The notes: generated by a model not told the origin, from the sequence alone. Positions 6,440 to 13,927 are shown, counted from the first letter of the stretch. The stretch is DNA of 13,932 bases from an uncultured Collinsella sp. (GCA_905213265.1 CAJMHR010000045.1:1-13932), one strand, 5' to 3'. Translations and numbers: made by a program.

Positions 6440-6472
6440 TTGGTTATGCGATTTAGTTATGCGTTTAACCAA
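6440..6472. repeat. nested direct and inverted repeat in the control region
   Basis: GTTATGCG occurs twice (6443-6450 and 6456-6463) with a 13-base period, and the pair is enclosed by TTGGTTA (6440-6446) and TAACCAA (6466-6472), which are exact reverse complements. It lies about 30 bases upstream of the proposed -35 box of the PTS operon, a position suiting an activator or second operator site. Confidence 0.5.
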
Positions 6473-6694
6473 AAATGAATCCTGCGATTTTACCCTCGAT
6501 TTCAAAAGTCAAGAAGTATTTGATTTTCTCGGTAGACGGCAGATGCGCATGCCGGTCACAAATTTCAGCCCCACCCGTATACCGCATTTGTTGCATACTC
6601 ATATGAAAGGAAAAGGTCGCTCACCGAAGCGCATCCCACACCAAGACTCAAAGTCATCATGTTGGAAAATGCTCATCTGTCGGAAGGAGTCGCT

Positions 6695-7705
6695 GTGGCA
6701 AAACAGCGCGTTACGATCGCAGACGTCGCTCGAGAGGCGGGAACCTCGACGGCAAGCGTCTCGTATTACCTCAACGACAAACGAGAAAAGCTTAGCGAGA
6801 AGACGCAGGCAAAGATTGCGCGCGTCATCAAGGAGCTGGGATACGTCCCCAACGCCCAGGCGCAAACACTCACCGGCAAACAGACCCACGTCATCGCCAT
6901 TATCATTTTGGATAACACCAACAAGTGGGCGGGCCTCGTCCTCAACGGCATGGAGCAGGTCATGCTCCCCGCGGGCTACCAGACGGTCGTTTGCACGAGC
7001 AACTTTAACCCCGAAACCGAGCTCATGTATGTCGACAAAATGCTCTCGCTGGGCGTCGATGGCTTTATCATCCAGCCCACGGCAAATTTCAAGGCCGTCC
7101 ATGACCGCATCAAGCGCGCCGGTAAGCCCGTCGTCTTTTTCGATGCGGCCATCTATAGCCCAGGTACCAGCTGGATCAAAACCAACCTTTACGACGGTGT
7201 GTACAACGCCACGCAGGCACTCCTCGACGCCGGTTACGAAGATTTCTTTTCCATTGCCGCCAACATGACCGAAATGCGCACCCGCATGGAGCGTTTTCAG
7301 GGGTATGCCGAGGCGCTGGCAGCGAACGGACAGCTCTACAAAGCGATTCCCATCGACCACAACAAGCCGTCGGTCGGTGAGCTTACCGAGTACTTTAAAT
7401 ACAAGTTCAACCCCGCCAAGCGAACCCTTATCTTCGTGCAAAATCAGTGGGCACTTCCCCGTGTCTACAAGGCTCTCCAGCCCATGGCCCATCTACTTCC
7501 GCAGCAAATCGGTCTTTTGGGACTCAACTGCGAAGACTGGACCAACCTCACCACGCCGACCGTCTCCACGATCATCGAGCCCGTCGACCAGGAAGGCAGA
7601 GAGGCGGCCGAGATGCTCCTCGCGCTACTCGATGGCAGCAGCACGCCGGGTGAGCAGCGCATTCTCGAATGCAAACTCAATTGGCTCGGTTCCACCTCGA
7701 TCTAG
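6695..7705 (+). CDS. LacI-family transcriptional regulator
   Basis: 336 residues: an N-terminal helix-turn-helix (VTIADVAREAGTSTASVSYY), a hinge helix ending GYVPNAQAQTLTGKQ, and a periplasmic-binding-protein-like effector domain to the C-terminus. The start is taken as GTG 6695, because GGAAGGAG lies five bases upstream and this puts the HTH at the usual position near residue 6. An ATG at 6659 would add 12 residues without a good binding site. The recognition helix reads SVSYYLN where many relatives have SVSRVLN, so its operator may differ from the textbook consensus. It is transcribed divergently from the PTS operon and very likely represses that operon until a pathway sugar or sugar phosphate binds. 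The effector cannot be named from sequence. Confidence 0.92.
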   Translation: MAKQRVTIADVAREAGTSTASVSYYLNDKREKLSEKTQAKIARVIKELGYVPNAQAQTLTGKQTHVIAIIILDNTNKWAGLVLNGMEQVMLPAGYQTVVCTSNFNPETELMYVDKMLSLGVDGFIIQPTANFKAVHDRIKRAGKPVVFFDAAIYSPGTSWIKTNLYDGVYNATQALLDAGYEDFFSIAANMTEMRTRMERFQGYAEALAANGQLYKAIPIDHNKPSVGELTEYFKYKFNPAKRTLIFVQNQWALPRVYKALQPMAHLLPQQIGLLGLNCEDWTNLTTPTVSTIIEPVDQEGREAAEMLLALLDGSSTPGEQRILECKLNWLGSTSI

Positions 7706-7834
7706 CCATACGTCAAATATGAGGCGAATGAATCCGTAACGTTTGTCCCAAATCTTAAGTATTTGTTCGACAGAACGGCCCCCGCCGGCTCCTGCTAGAC
7801 TGGTAGATTCCCAACCGTCCATCCAGGAGCCTCC

Positions 7835-8815
7835 ATGTCGCGCAAGTCCGCCTACAAGCAAGCACTTTCCATCGGCACCGCCGTGATGCTGGGGTTTGCG
7901 TTGTTCACAGGGTCGCTCGACGGGGCGCCCAGACTACTCTCGCCGCAAAGTGATGAGCAGGCGGTAGCCCTGGCCGAGAAGCAAGACGAGAGTCCCAGCC
8001 GCACTGACGACGAGGCAGACCTGGTTGCCCGGCTCGAATCGGGAACAGCGAGCTCCTCGGACTCTCAAAATAGCCAAGACTCTGGCGATGGCTCCGATTC
8101 CGCCGCAACCGACACCGGTGACGACGCATCCGCAAACAGCGCCACCCCCATCGACGAGGTCGAAAACCCCGACCTCGACCGCGCCCGTGGCGTATACCTC
8201 AGCAGCATTCCTGACTACGCGGGTAACCCCTATGTTGCCCTGCGCGCCGATAGCACGCACCCGCTCGGCACGCCGTCATTCACGCTCGATGAATACGAGC
8301 GCGCTACAGAAGAGGGTTGCTTTAGGAAATTCTCCAAGCTCGACAGCCTGGGCCGCACCCGCAAAGCGCTCGCCTGCGTGGGCCCCGAATCACTCGGTCA
8401 AGGCGAGCGCGGCGATATCTCGCGTATCCATCCCGCTGGATGGCGCCAGCAGCGCTACGACTTTATTCCGGGCCAGAGTCTCTACAACCGCTGCCATCTC
8501 ATCGCCTGGTCGCTTTGCGGCGAAAACGCCAACCGCAAAAATCTCCTCACCGGCACGCGCTATCTCAACGAGACAGGCATGCTGCCGTTTGAGGAGCAGA
8601 TTCTCGGCTACATCCGCGACACGGGCAACCATGTGCTCTATCGCGTCACGCCTATGTATAACGAAGAGGAACTTGTCTGCCGCGGCGTGCGCCTTGAGGC
8701 GCAATCGATCGAGGACCACGGCAAGACCCTCTGCTTCCACGTATATTGCTACAACCTGCAGCCGCATGTGCAGATCGACTACACCACCGGCCGCAACCAG
8801 GCCTCGGGAGACTAG
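7835..8815 (+). CDS. secreted or anchored DNA/RNA non-specific endonuclease
   Basis: 326 residues with three parts. First, a signal peptide or uncleaved anchor: the basic start MSRKSAYKQ and a hydrophobic stretch to about residue 27. Second, an acidic, Ser/Asp/Ala-rich low-complexity linker (about 45-115). Third, a C-terminal nuclease domain of the Endonuclease_NS-2/EndA-like kind. The catalytic segment is YNRCHLIAWSLCGENANRKN, with His221 as probable general base and Asn236 as probable metal ligand; LLTGTRYLN and GNHVLYRVTP are also family hallmarks. It probably acts outside the membrane to degrade nucleic acid for nutrition, DNA uptake or defence against extracellular DNA. No lipobox cysteine is seen. 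ATG 7835 has AGGAG six bases upstream. It stands alone, downstream of the regulator gene and convergent with the EF-G-like gene, so a functional link to neighbours is not evident. Confidence 0.88.
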   Translation: MSRKSAYKQALSIGTAVMLGFALFTGSLDGAPRLLSPQSDEQAVALAEKQDESPSRTDDEADLVARLESGTASSSDSQNSQDSGDGSDSAATDTGDDASANSATPIDEVENPDLDRARGVYLSSIPDYAGNPYVALRADSTHPLGTPSFTLDEYERATEEGCFRKFSKLDSLGRTRKALACVGPESLGQGERGDISRIHPAGWRQQRYDFIPGQSLYNRCHLIAWSLCGENANRKNLLTGTRYLNETGMLPFEEQILGYIRDTGNHVLYRVTPMYNEEELVCRGVRLEAQSIEDHGKTLCFHVYCYNLQPHVQIDYTTGRNQASGD

Positions 8816-8874
8816 GGCCGATCAAGCTGCTCCAAAACCTAACATGATCCGTTTTCCTCCGTCCCCCAGGGATC

Positions 8875-8910
8875 AAAAAGAGCCGCTCTGGATTGCCCAG
8901 AGCGGCTCTT
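8875..8910 (-). terminator. rho-independent terminator of the EF-G-like gene
   Basis: AAGAGCCGCTCTGG (8878-8891) and CCAGAGCGGCTCTT (8897-8910) form a perfect 14-bp stem around ATTGC. On the minus strand it is followed by TTTTTG, 34 bases beyond the EF-G-like stop codon. The plus-strand nuclease gene converges on it, but that side lacks a T tract. Confidence 0.9.
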
Positions 8911-8944
8911 GCATCAGCATGTATGTTGCAGGCAAAGCCCCACG

Positions 8945-11020
8945 CTACTTGGCGCGGCCCTCCTCATAGCGCTCGACCAGCTTGGCCTGAACGTCATAAG
9001 GCACCTGCTCGTAGCCGGCGGGCTTCATGGTAAAGTCGCCCGTGCCGCGCGTAATAGAGCGCAGACGCGTCGAATAATCCGTCAGCTCGGCCAGCGGCGC
9101 CTGGGCGATGACCACGGTATCGCCGCGCTCATCGGTCTCCATGCCCGTCACGCGACCGCGCGATGCCGAGATGTCGCCCATCACGGCGCCGGCGTAGCTC
9201 TCGGGGATAGTCACCGTAATTTCCTCGATGGGCTCCAGCACCACCGGGTCGGCATCGGCGCATGCCTTGCGCAGGCCGATGCGGGCCGCCGCGCGGAACG
9301 CCATCTCGTTGGAGTCGACGCTGTGATACGAGCCGTCGTACACAGCCACGCGAATGCCCGTGAGCGGGTAGCCGGCAATGATGCCGTCCTTCATGGTCTC
9401 CTGGACACCCTTGTCCACGGCGGGGATCAGCGAGCGCGGAATACGGCCGCCTACGACCTCGTCCACAAACTCATAGCCATCGCTCGTGCCGTCGGGTCCA
9501 ATGAGCGGCTCAACGCGCAGCCAGCAGTCGCCATACTGACCGGCACCGCCAGTCTGCTTCTTGTGGCGGCCCTGGGCACTCGCCGTGCGGCGGATGGTCT
9601 CGCGATACGGAATGCGGATCGGCACGCTTTTGGCCACGACCTTGGTACGATCCTCCAAACGGTTGAGCAGCACCGAAACCTGTGCCTCACCCACCGCCGA
9701 AATGATGGTCTGGCCGGTCTCCTCGTCACGATCGATGCTCATGGTCGGATCGGCCTTGCATGCCTTCTCGATAAACGTATAGAGCTTCTCCTCGTCGCCG
9801 CGGTTCTCGGCCTCGATGGCAATGCGGTACTGCGAGTTGGGGAACTTAAACGCCGCCGCCTCGACCTTACCGGTAATGGAGAGCGTATCGCCCGTCTCTG
9901 CCGCCAACTTGGGCGCCACGATAATGTCGCCGGCATAGGCGTGACCGACTTCGGTCATGTCGCGGCCGCACATCACATACAGGTGAGCCAGACGATCGCT
10001 CTTGCGGGTGCGCGCGTTGATCAGCTCAAGGCCCGGCTCAAGCGTGCCCGTCAGCACCTTGATAAAGCTGATGCGGCCCTGCTGCGGATCGGCCAGCGTC
10101 TTAAACACAAATGCCACCGGACGGTCATCATCGCTCGAAATCTTGAGCGAATCGCCATCGATGAGCGGCATCTCGCCGTAGTCGGTCGGCGCTGGGAAGT
10201 ATGTCGCGATGTCGTCCATCAGCGAGTTGACGCCCTGCTCCTTAATGCAATCGCCCGCAAAGACCGGCACAAAGATGCGCTCGGCGATCGCCTTCGACAG
10301 CAGGCCTTCAAGCTCCTCCTGCGTCAGCGTCTCCTCGCCTTCCAAGTACTTCATCATCAACTCGTCGTCAGCCTCGGCCACCAGCTCGCACAGGTGGTCA
10401 TGGGCCTCCTCGGCCTGGGCACGATACTCCTCGGGAATCTCCGACTCAACGGCTTCGGTGCCGTTGCAATGGCGCGCCTTCATGCGCACCAGGTCGATAA
10501 TGCCGTCAAAGTCCTCGCCCTCGCCCCAGGGAAGGGTCACGGCGCCCAAGCGCGTGCCAAAGCGCTCCTGCAGCAGGTCCATTGTGGTCGTAAAGCTGGC
10601 CTCGGGGCGCGACAGACGGTTCACGAACACCGCACGCGCCAGACGTAGATCCTCCGCCGCATACCAAAGCTTGACGGTCGTAGGCTGCGGGCCGGCCTCA
10701 GCGTCGACCACAAACAGAGCCGTCTCGCAGACGCTCATCGCGGCAAAGGCGTCGCCGATAAAATCGGGATAGCACGGGGCATCGAGCACGTTGATGCGGG
10801 CGCCCTTCCAGTCGATCGGCGCGATGGTCGTCGAGATGGAGAATGAACGCTTGACCTCTTCGGGGTCGTAGTCGAGCGTGGGCTTGGTGCCGTCGTGGCC
10901 GCCCAGGCGGGCGGTCTTGCCGGAAAGGTGGAGCATGGCCTCGGCGAGTGAAGTCTTGCCCACCCCGCCTTGGCCTACGAGCACCACGTTCCTTACATTG
11001 CCGGTCTTGGGAGCACCCAT
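8945..11020 (-). CDS. elongation factor G-like protein (EF-G paralogue) with degenerate GTPase motifs
   Basis: 691 residues with the full EF-G domain order: G domain (1-280), domain II (about 295-390), domain III (395-470), domain IV with GRHKKQTGGAGQYGD (484-498) and the tip SYHSVDSNEMAF (His566), and a C-terminal domain V. The P-loop GQGGVGKTS (16-24) is intact. The other G motifs depart from canonical EF-G: DAPCYPDF (80-87) for DTPGHVDF, lacking the catalytic His; NRLS (134-137) for NKMD, losing the guanine-specifying Asp; and GDC (256-258) for the usual GSA. It is therefore a paralogue such as EF-G2, not the housekeeping factor, and may hydrolyse GTP slowly or not at all. ATG 11020 is fixed by a perfect AAGGAGGT. 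It appears monocistronic with its own terminator. No str operon genes are nearby. TetM-type ribosome protection is unlikely given the G-domain divergence. Confidence 0.9.
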   Translation of the reverse strand: MGAPKTGNVRNVVLVGQGGVGKTSLAEAMLHLSGKTARLGGHDGTKPTLDYDPEEVKRSFSISTTIAPIDWKGARINVLDAPCYPDFIGDAFAAMSVCETALFVVDAEAGPQPTTVKLWYAAEDLRLARAVFVNRLSRPEASFTTTMDLLQERFGTRLGAVTLPWGEGEDFDGIIDLVRMKARHCNGTEAVESEIPEEYRAQAEEAHDHLCELVAEADDELMMKYLEGEETLTQEELEGLLSKAIAERIFVPVFAGDCIKEQGVNSLMDDIATYFPAPTDYGEMPLIDGDSLKISSDDDRPVAFVFKTLADPQQGRISFIKVLTGTLEPGLELINARTRKSDRLAHLYVMCGRDMTEVGHAYAGDIIVAPKLAAETGDTLSITGKVEAAAFKFPNSQYRIAIEAENRGDEEKLYTFIEKACKADPTMSIDRDEETGQTIISAVGEAQVSVLLNRLEDRTKVVAKSVPIRIPYRETIRRTASAQGRHKKQTGGAGQYGDCWLRVEPLIGPDGTSDGYEFVDEVVGGRIPRSLIPAVDKGVQETMKDGIIAGYPLTGIRVAVYDGSYHSVDSNEMAFRAAARIGLRKACADADPVVLEPIEEITVTIPESYAGAVMGDISASRGRVTGMETDERGDTVVIAQAPLAELTDYSTRLRSITRGTGDFTMKPAGYEQVPYDVQAKLVERYEEGRAK

Positions 11021-11256
11021 GATGACCTCCTTGCAGGGCCGCGCGCAATGCGCGACGCCAACGGGGAGAGTTCGCGGTCGGTGCCATCCCGGGAGCAGCA
11101 TGGTCGGCAGCCGAGCCGACTCACCCTCCAAATGTCCTATGCCACCACCCTACCCTCACGGGCGGCTGTCCATGCATACCTTTCGGCGCACGTATGAATA
11201 CAGGCGGCGAGAGGAAGAGACAAGCTTGTGGGGCGATTATTGAACCCCGTCGATGC
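11021..11256 (-). promoter_or_regulatory. leader and upstream region of the EF-G-like gene
   Basis: This non-coding stretch, with the adjoining terminator and the short tail to 11330, is about 310 bases long. It holds the AAGGAGGT ribosome binding site (about 11025-11032) and a small hairpin CGCGC-AAT-GCGCG (11042-11054). An open frame continues upstream of the start to 11131, but it has no EF-G similarity. I saw no convincing -35/-10 pair. Confidence 0.45.
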
Positions 11257-11297
11257 AAACAAAAAGCCGCCACAGACCGTAAGACCTGCGGCGGCTT
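11257..11297 (-). terminator. rho-independent terminator of the amino-acid ABC operon
   Basis: On the minus strand AAGCCGCC plus GCAGGTC pair with GGTCTGT plus GGCGGCTT (11264-11297) around TTAC: a 15-bp stem in which every position pairs, three of them as G-U. TTTTTGTTT follows (11257-11265). It begins 33 bases beyond the ATPase stop codon. The G-U pairs become mismatches on the plus strand, so it works best for the minus-strand operon. Confidence 0.9.
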
Positions 11298-11330
11298 CGC
11301 CTCAATTAATAGTTGAGTAAATACCTGAGC

Positions 11331-12095
11331 CTACCCCTCGATACGGCTCAAGAACTCACGCGTGCGCTGCTCGCGCGGATGGTCGATGACCTGCTCGGCG
11401 GGCCCCTCCTCGACAATGCGGCCTCCGTCCATAAAGACCACGCGATCGGCAACATCGCGCGCAAACTGCATCGCGTGGGTCACGATCACCATCGTCATAT
11501 TCTGCGCGGCAAGGTCTTTAATGACACGCAGCACCTCGGCCGTCAGCTCGGGGTCGAGCGCCGAGGTCGGCTCGTCAAAGAATAAGATTTCCGGATCGAG
11601 CGCCAGGGCGCGGGCAATACTCACGCGCTGCTGTTGACCGCCCGAAAGCTCGCACGGCACCTTGTTCTCGTTGCCTGTCAGCCCCATTTGCGCAATCAGC
11701 TCGTGAGCGCGGGCTTCCGCCTGCTCGCGCGGACGCTTAAGCACACGAATCGGCGCATCGATGATGTTTTTCATCACGGTATAGTGCGGGAACAGGTTGT
11801 AATTTTGGAACACCAGGCCGAATCGCGAGCGCGCCCGCTTGGGCACATCGCCCTTCGCATAGACCGCGCCCGAACCCGCATCCGTCGCAACGGCAAGGTC
11901 ACCAAACGAGAGCGAGCCTCCGTCGAGTGTCTCGAGCAGCGTGGCACACCGCAGCAGCGTGGACTTGCCGCCACCCGAAGGCCCGATAATCGCCACGACC
12001 TCGCCACGCTTCACCTCAAGCGAGATATCCTTGAGCACCTCATTGCCGCCAAACGCCTTACGCGCGCTTTCGATTTTCATCACTGAGTTAGTCAT
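11331..12095 (-). CDS. polar amino-acid ABC transporter, ATP-binding protein (GlnQ/HisP type)
   Basis: 254 residues, cytosolic ATPase subunit. Seen: Walker A GPSGGGKST, Q-loop VFQNYNLFPHYTV, signature LSGGQQQR, Walker B ILFFDEPTSALDP and the switch His in THAMQFA. This set with NLFPH and MQFA is characteristic of the polar amino-acid uptake subfamily. It is slightly longer than E. coli GlnQ because of an insert (about DAGSGAVYAKGDVPKRAR) between Walker A and the Q-loop. Start ATG 12095 is preferred because it overlaps the end of the permease gene by eight bases, consistent with translational coupling; ATG 12080 is a possible alternative, and neither has a strong ribosome binding site. It is the last gene of the operon. 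Confidence 0.93.
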   Translation of the reverse strand: MTNSVMKIESARKAFGGNEVLKDISLEVKRGEVVAIIGPSGGGKSTLLRCATLLETLDGGSLSFGDLAVATDAGSGAVYAKGDVPKRARSRFGLVFQNYNLFPHYTVMKNIIDAPIRVLKRPREQAEARAHELIAQMGLTGNENKVPCELSGGQQQRVSIARALALDPEILFFDEPTSALDPELTAEVLRVIKDLAAQNMTMVIVTHAMQFARDVADRVVFMDGGRIVEEGPAEQVIDHPREQRTREFLSRIEG

Positions 12096-12780
12096 GATAA
12101 TAGTCCAGCTTCTTTTCGGCGGCGCCCAGCAGCATCTCGACCACAAAGTTAAAGACCCAGTAAATCAGCGCCGCGATCGCAAACGGCACCATACTCACTT
12201 GCGAGGCAACCAGCGCCTTGGCCGTCGAGAACATCTCCCCCACACCGATGGCAAACGCCAGCGATGTGTCCTTGACCAGCGTGATGATCTCGTTGCCCAT
12301 CGCCGGCAAAATGCGTTTGGCAACTTGCGGCATCACGATGTACAAAAATGTCTGCAGACGCGAGTAGCCCAGCACCTCGGCGGCCTCATATTGACCACGC
12401 GGAATCGACTGCAGGCCCGAGCGATAGATCTCGGCAAAGTAGCCGGCGTAGTTGATGATGAACGCCACAACGCACGCCGTCCACTTGGAATCGGGCGTGA
12501 GCGAGATGCCGAACACGTAGTACGGGGCGAAGTAGATGGCAAACATCTGTAGCATGAGCGGCGTGCCGCGCATGACCGAAATATAGATGCGCGCGATCCA
12601 GCGAAGCGGCGCAATTTTGCTCATGCGCATAAACGCCACGGGAATTCCCAGCGGAATCGACCCGAGCAACGTCAGCACAAACAGCTGCAAGCTGACCAAG
12701 AATCCCTGGCCAAGCATCTGCATCATGACCTGAATAGACAACCCAAGCTCTCTTTCACAGTAACGGAACAGCGAACCCAA
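12088..12780 (-). CDS. polar amino-acid ABC transporter, permease (HisM/GlnP type)
   Basis: Up to 230 residues with about five membrane segments. The cytoplasmic EAA loop that docks the ATPase is seen as YRSGLQSIPRGQYEAAEVLG, and MRGTPLMLQMF is another hallmark of the HisMQ group. It would form a homodimeric channel with the ATPase and binding protein of the same operon. The start is uncertain: the full frame begins with TTG at 12780 but has no ribosome binding site. A TTG at 12741 follows GAGAG, and ATG codons lie at 12726, 12723 and 12717 at the edge of the first membrane segment. The gene is separated from the binding-protein gene by a long inverted repeat, which may lower its expression relative to that gene. 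Confidence 0.9.
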   Translation of the reverse strand: MGSLFRYCERELGLSIQVMMQMLGQGFLVSLQLFVLTLLGSIPLGIPVAFMRMSKIAPLRWIARIYISVMRGTPLMLQMFAIYFAPYYVFGISLTPDSKWTACVVAFIINYAGYFAEIYRSGLQSIPRGQYEAAEVLGYSRLQTFLYIVMPQVAKRILPAMGNEIITLVKDTSLAFAIGVGEMFSTAKALVASQVSMVPFAIAALIYWVFNFVVEMLLGAAEKKLDYYHD

Positions 12781-12787
12781 TGCTAAA

Positions 12788-12892
12788 GCGGGTTTTCCAG
12801 GTGCCCGAGTTTGCCGTGAAAGAGGAGCGCCGCGTACTAAATGTACGCAAGCGACGGTTTGAACGGCAAAATCGGGTGCCTGGGAAAGCCGC
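12788..12892. repeat. dispersed intercistronic inverted repeat, copy 2
   Basis: Two outer arms of about 29 bases (12788-12816 and 12864-12892) pair almost throughout; for example CCAGGTGCCCGAGTTTGCCG matches the complement of the right arm at 17 of 20 positions. The centre is GCGTAC (12832-12837), TAAAT, GTACGC (12843-12848). The core from GAAAGAGGAGCG to TTGA-n-CG-n-CA-n-A is nearly identical to the element at 3254-3336. It fills the whole gap between the binding-protein gene, whose stop codon it touches, and the permease gene. Confidence 0.8.
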
Positions 12893-13752
12893 TATTTGAG
12901 CACCCAGTTGTCGAAGGAAAGACCATAGCTTGAATACTTATCGCACAGGTCCTTGACCGTGCCGTCCTCGTAGAGCGCCTTGAGTGACTCGGTTACAGCA
13001 TCGGCCGACTTGGTGTCGCCCTTCTTAAAGCCGACGGCGTAGTGCTCGCTGGACAGCGGCTTGTCGAGCTGCGTATAGGCATCTGGCTTGGCGGCCAGCT
13101 GATACTGAGCGATCGAGAGGTCACAGGCAACGGCATCGACCGCACCACTCTCGAGCTGCATAAACGCCGTGTTGTACTCACCGATGGTATCGAGCGTGGC
13201 AAACGTCGCGGCCAGATCCTTCTGGTCGCCCTCGAGCACATCCTGCGCAGCGGAATCAGTCTGGGTAATCACGGTCTTGCCGGCAAGATCGTCCCAGCTC
13301 TTGATACCCGCGTCCTTCTTGACCACGAGCACCTGCTCATTGAGCATGTACGGCTCGGAGAACGTGTAGTCGTCCTCGCGACCCTCCATGGTAAAGCCGT
13401 TCCAGATGCAGTTGATGGCGCCTGAGTTAAGCAGCGTATCCTTGGCGTCCCAGTCGATGGCCTCGTATTTGACCTCCCAGCCCTGCTTATCGGCAACAGC
13501 CTTGGCCAGATCGAGATCAAAGCCGGTGTACTCGCCATCGTCGCCCACAAAGCCGTACGGAGGATAGGACTTATCAAAGCCCACCACGAGCTTCTTGGAC
13601 TCCGCAGCGCCCTTCACATCCTTGGCCGCGGCAGAACCAGCAGCGGAGCCCTTGCCGGCACCACCGCCGCAGCCGACAAGACCAAGGCCAAGCACCATGG
13701 CGAGCGAGCCGGCTAGACCAACAAACTGACGACGAGACATATCGGTGTTCAT
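12892..13752 (-). CDS. amino-acid ABC transporter substrate-binding lipoprotein
   Basis: 286 residues. The N-terminus MNTDMSRRQFVGLAGSL has a twin-arginine export motif (SRRQF) followed by a hydrophobic stretch and the lipobox LVGC with Cys28, so it is probably a Tat-exported lipoprotein on the outer membrane face. After a Gly/Ala/Ser-rich tether (about 29-55) comes a family 3 solute-binding domain: FDKSYPPYGFVGDDGEYTGFDLDLAKAV at its start, NGFTMEGRED, and KTVITQTDSAAQD. It captures a polar amino acid and delivers it to the permease. The ATG at 13752 is chosen over an in-frame GTG at 13773 because AAGGGGG lies just upstream and the GTG falls in the operator-like palindrome. It is the first gene of the operon. 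The amino acid bound cannot be told. Confidence 0.92.
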   Translation of the reverse strand: MNTDMSRRQFVGLAGSLAMVLGLGLVGCGGGAGKGSAAGSAAAKDVKGAAESKKLVVGFDKSYPPYGFVGDDGEYTGFDLDLAKAVADKQGWEVKYEAIDWDAKDTLLNSGAINCIWNGFTMEGREDDYTFSEPYMLNEQVLVVKKDAGIKSWDDLAGKTVITQTDSAAQDVLEGDQKDLAATFATLDTIGEYNTAFMQLESGAVDAVACDLSIAQYQLAAKPDAYTQLDKPLSSEHYAVGFKKGDTKSADAVTESLKALYEDGTVKDLCDKYSSYGLSFDNWVLK

Positions 13753-13770
13753 GGTATTCCCCCTTGATGG

Positions 13771-13824
13771 CACTTTAGTTAAGTAAAGTGAGTCGTGTAA
13801 CGTCCAGAATCATACACTTTAGTG
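13771..13824. promoter_or_regulatory. paired operator-like sites controlling the ABC operon
   Basis: CACTTTAGT occurs twice in the same direction (13771-13779 and 13815-13823), 44 bases apart, roughly four helical turns. The first copy is part of the inverted repeat CACTTTA-GTTAAG-TAAAGTG (13771-13790), just upstream of the ribosome binding site. The second is part of CACT-TT-AGTG (13815-13824), inside the promoter spacer and touching the -10 box. The arrangement fits a repressor that bridges the start site. The central TAGTTAAGTA resembles the centre of the E. coli Trp operator (TAGTTAACTA) at nine of ten positions. Confidence 0.6.
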
Positions 13825-13837
13825 AGATGGAGTACAA
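13809..13837 (-). promoter_or_regulatory. promoter of the amino-acid ABC operon
   Basis: On the minus strand TTGTAC (13832-13837) and TATGAT (13809-13814; 5 of 6 to TATAAT) are separated by exactly 17 bases. The start would lie near 13802, giving a leader of about 50 bases. The -35 box is weak (3 of 6). Confidence 0.6.
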
Positions 13838-13904
13838 GGGAGGGCTTGCCCGCCGGGTGCCGGGGCAGGGGTTAAGTTTGCTGCTCTACAGTCCTGCTCA
13901 CGAC

Positions 13905-13927
13905 GGAGAGCACATTAAGTGCTCTCC
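13905..13927. terminator. hairpin at right edge, possible terminator of the next gene
   Basis: GGAGAGCAC (13905-13913) and GTGCTCTCC (13919-13927) form a perfect 9-bp stem around ATTAA, followed by TGTTC at the window end. The window cuts off any plus-strand T tract and the minus side has none, so direction and function are undecided. Confidence 0.45.

Larger units (their letters stand above)
6280..6694. promoter_or_regulatory. divergent control region between EIIBC and LacI-type regulator
   Basis: 415 bases without a gene. It is AT-richer than its surroundings and contains a candidate minus-strand promoter (6380-6409), a candidate operator TTGCGTGCGCAA (6301-6312), a 12-bp perfect palindrome CGGAGGCCTCCG (6324-6335), and the direct plus inverted repeat at 6440-6472. 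ATGCGCAT (6543-6550) is another exact palindrome with a CG centre. I could not place a convincing plus-strand promoter for the regulator gene. Confidence 0.7.

Noticed and set aside
2551..6456. Plus-strand open frame of 1301 codons running opposite the PTS, GatZ-like and transaldolase genes
   Set aside because: It is the antisense of three well-supported genes whose strong G/C third-position bias removes stop codons. Its translation has no recognisable domain, and it crosses all intercistronic hairpins and the control region.
8909..10648. Plus-strand open frame of 579 codons opposite the EF-G-like gene
   Set aside because: Antisense shadow of a clear EF-G family gene; no ribosome binding site, and its start lies at the terminator of that gene.
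8945..11020. TetM/TetO-like ribosomal protection resistance protein
   Set aside because: Those proteins keep canonical G motifs. The altered G3-G5 motifs and the HKKQTGGAGQYGD segment fit EF-G paralogues instead.
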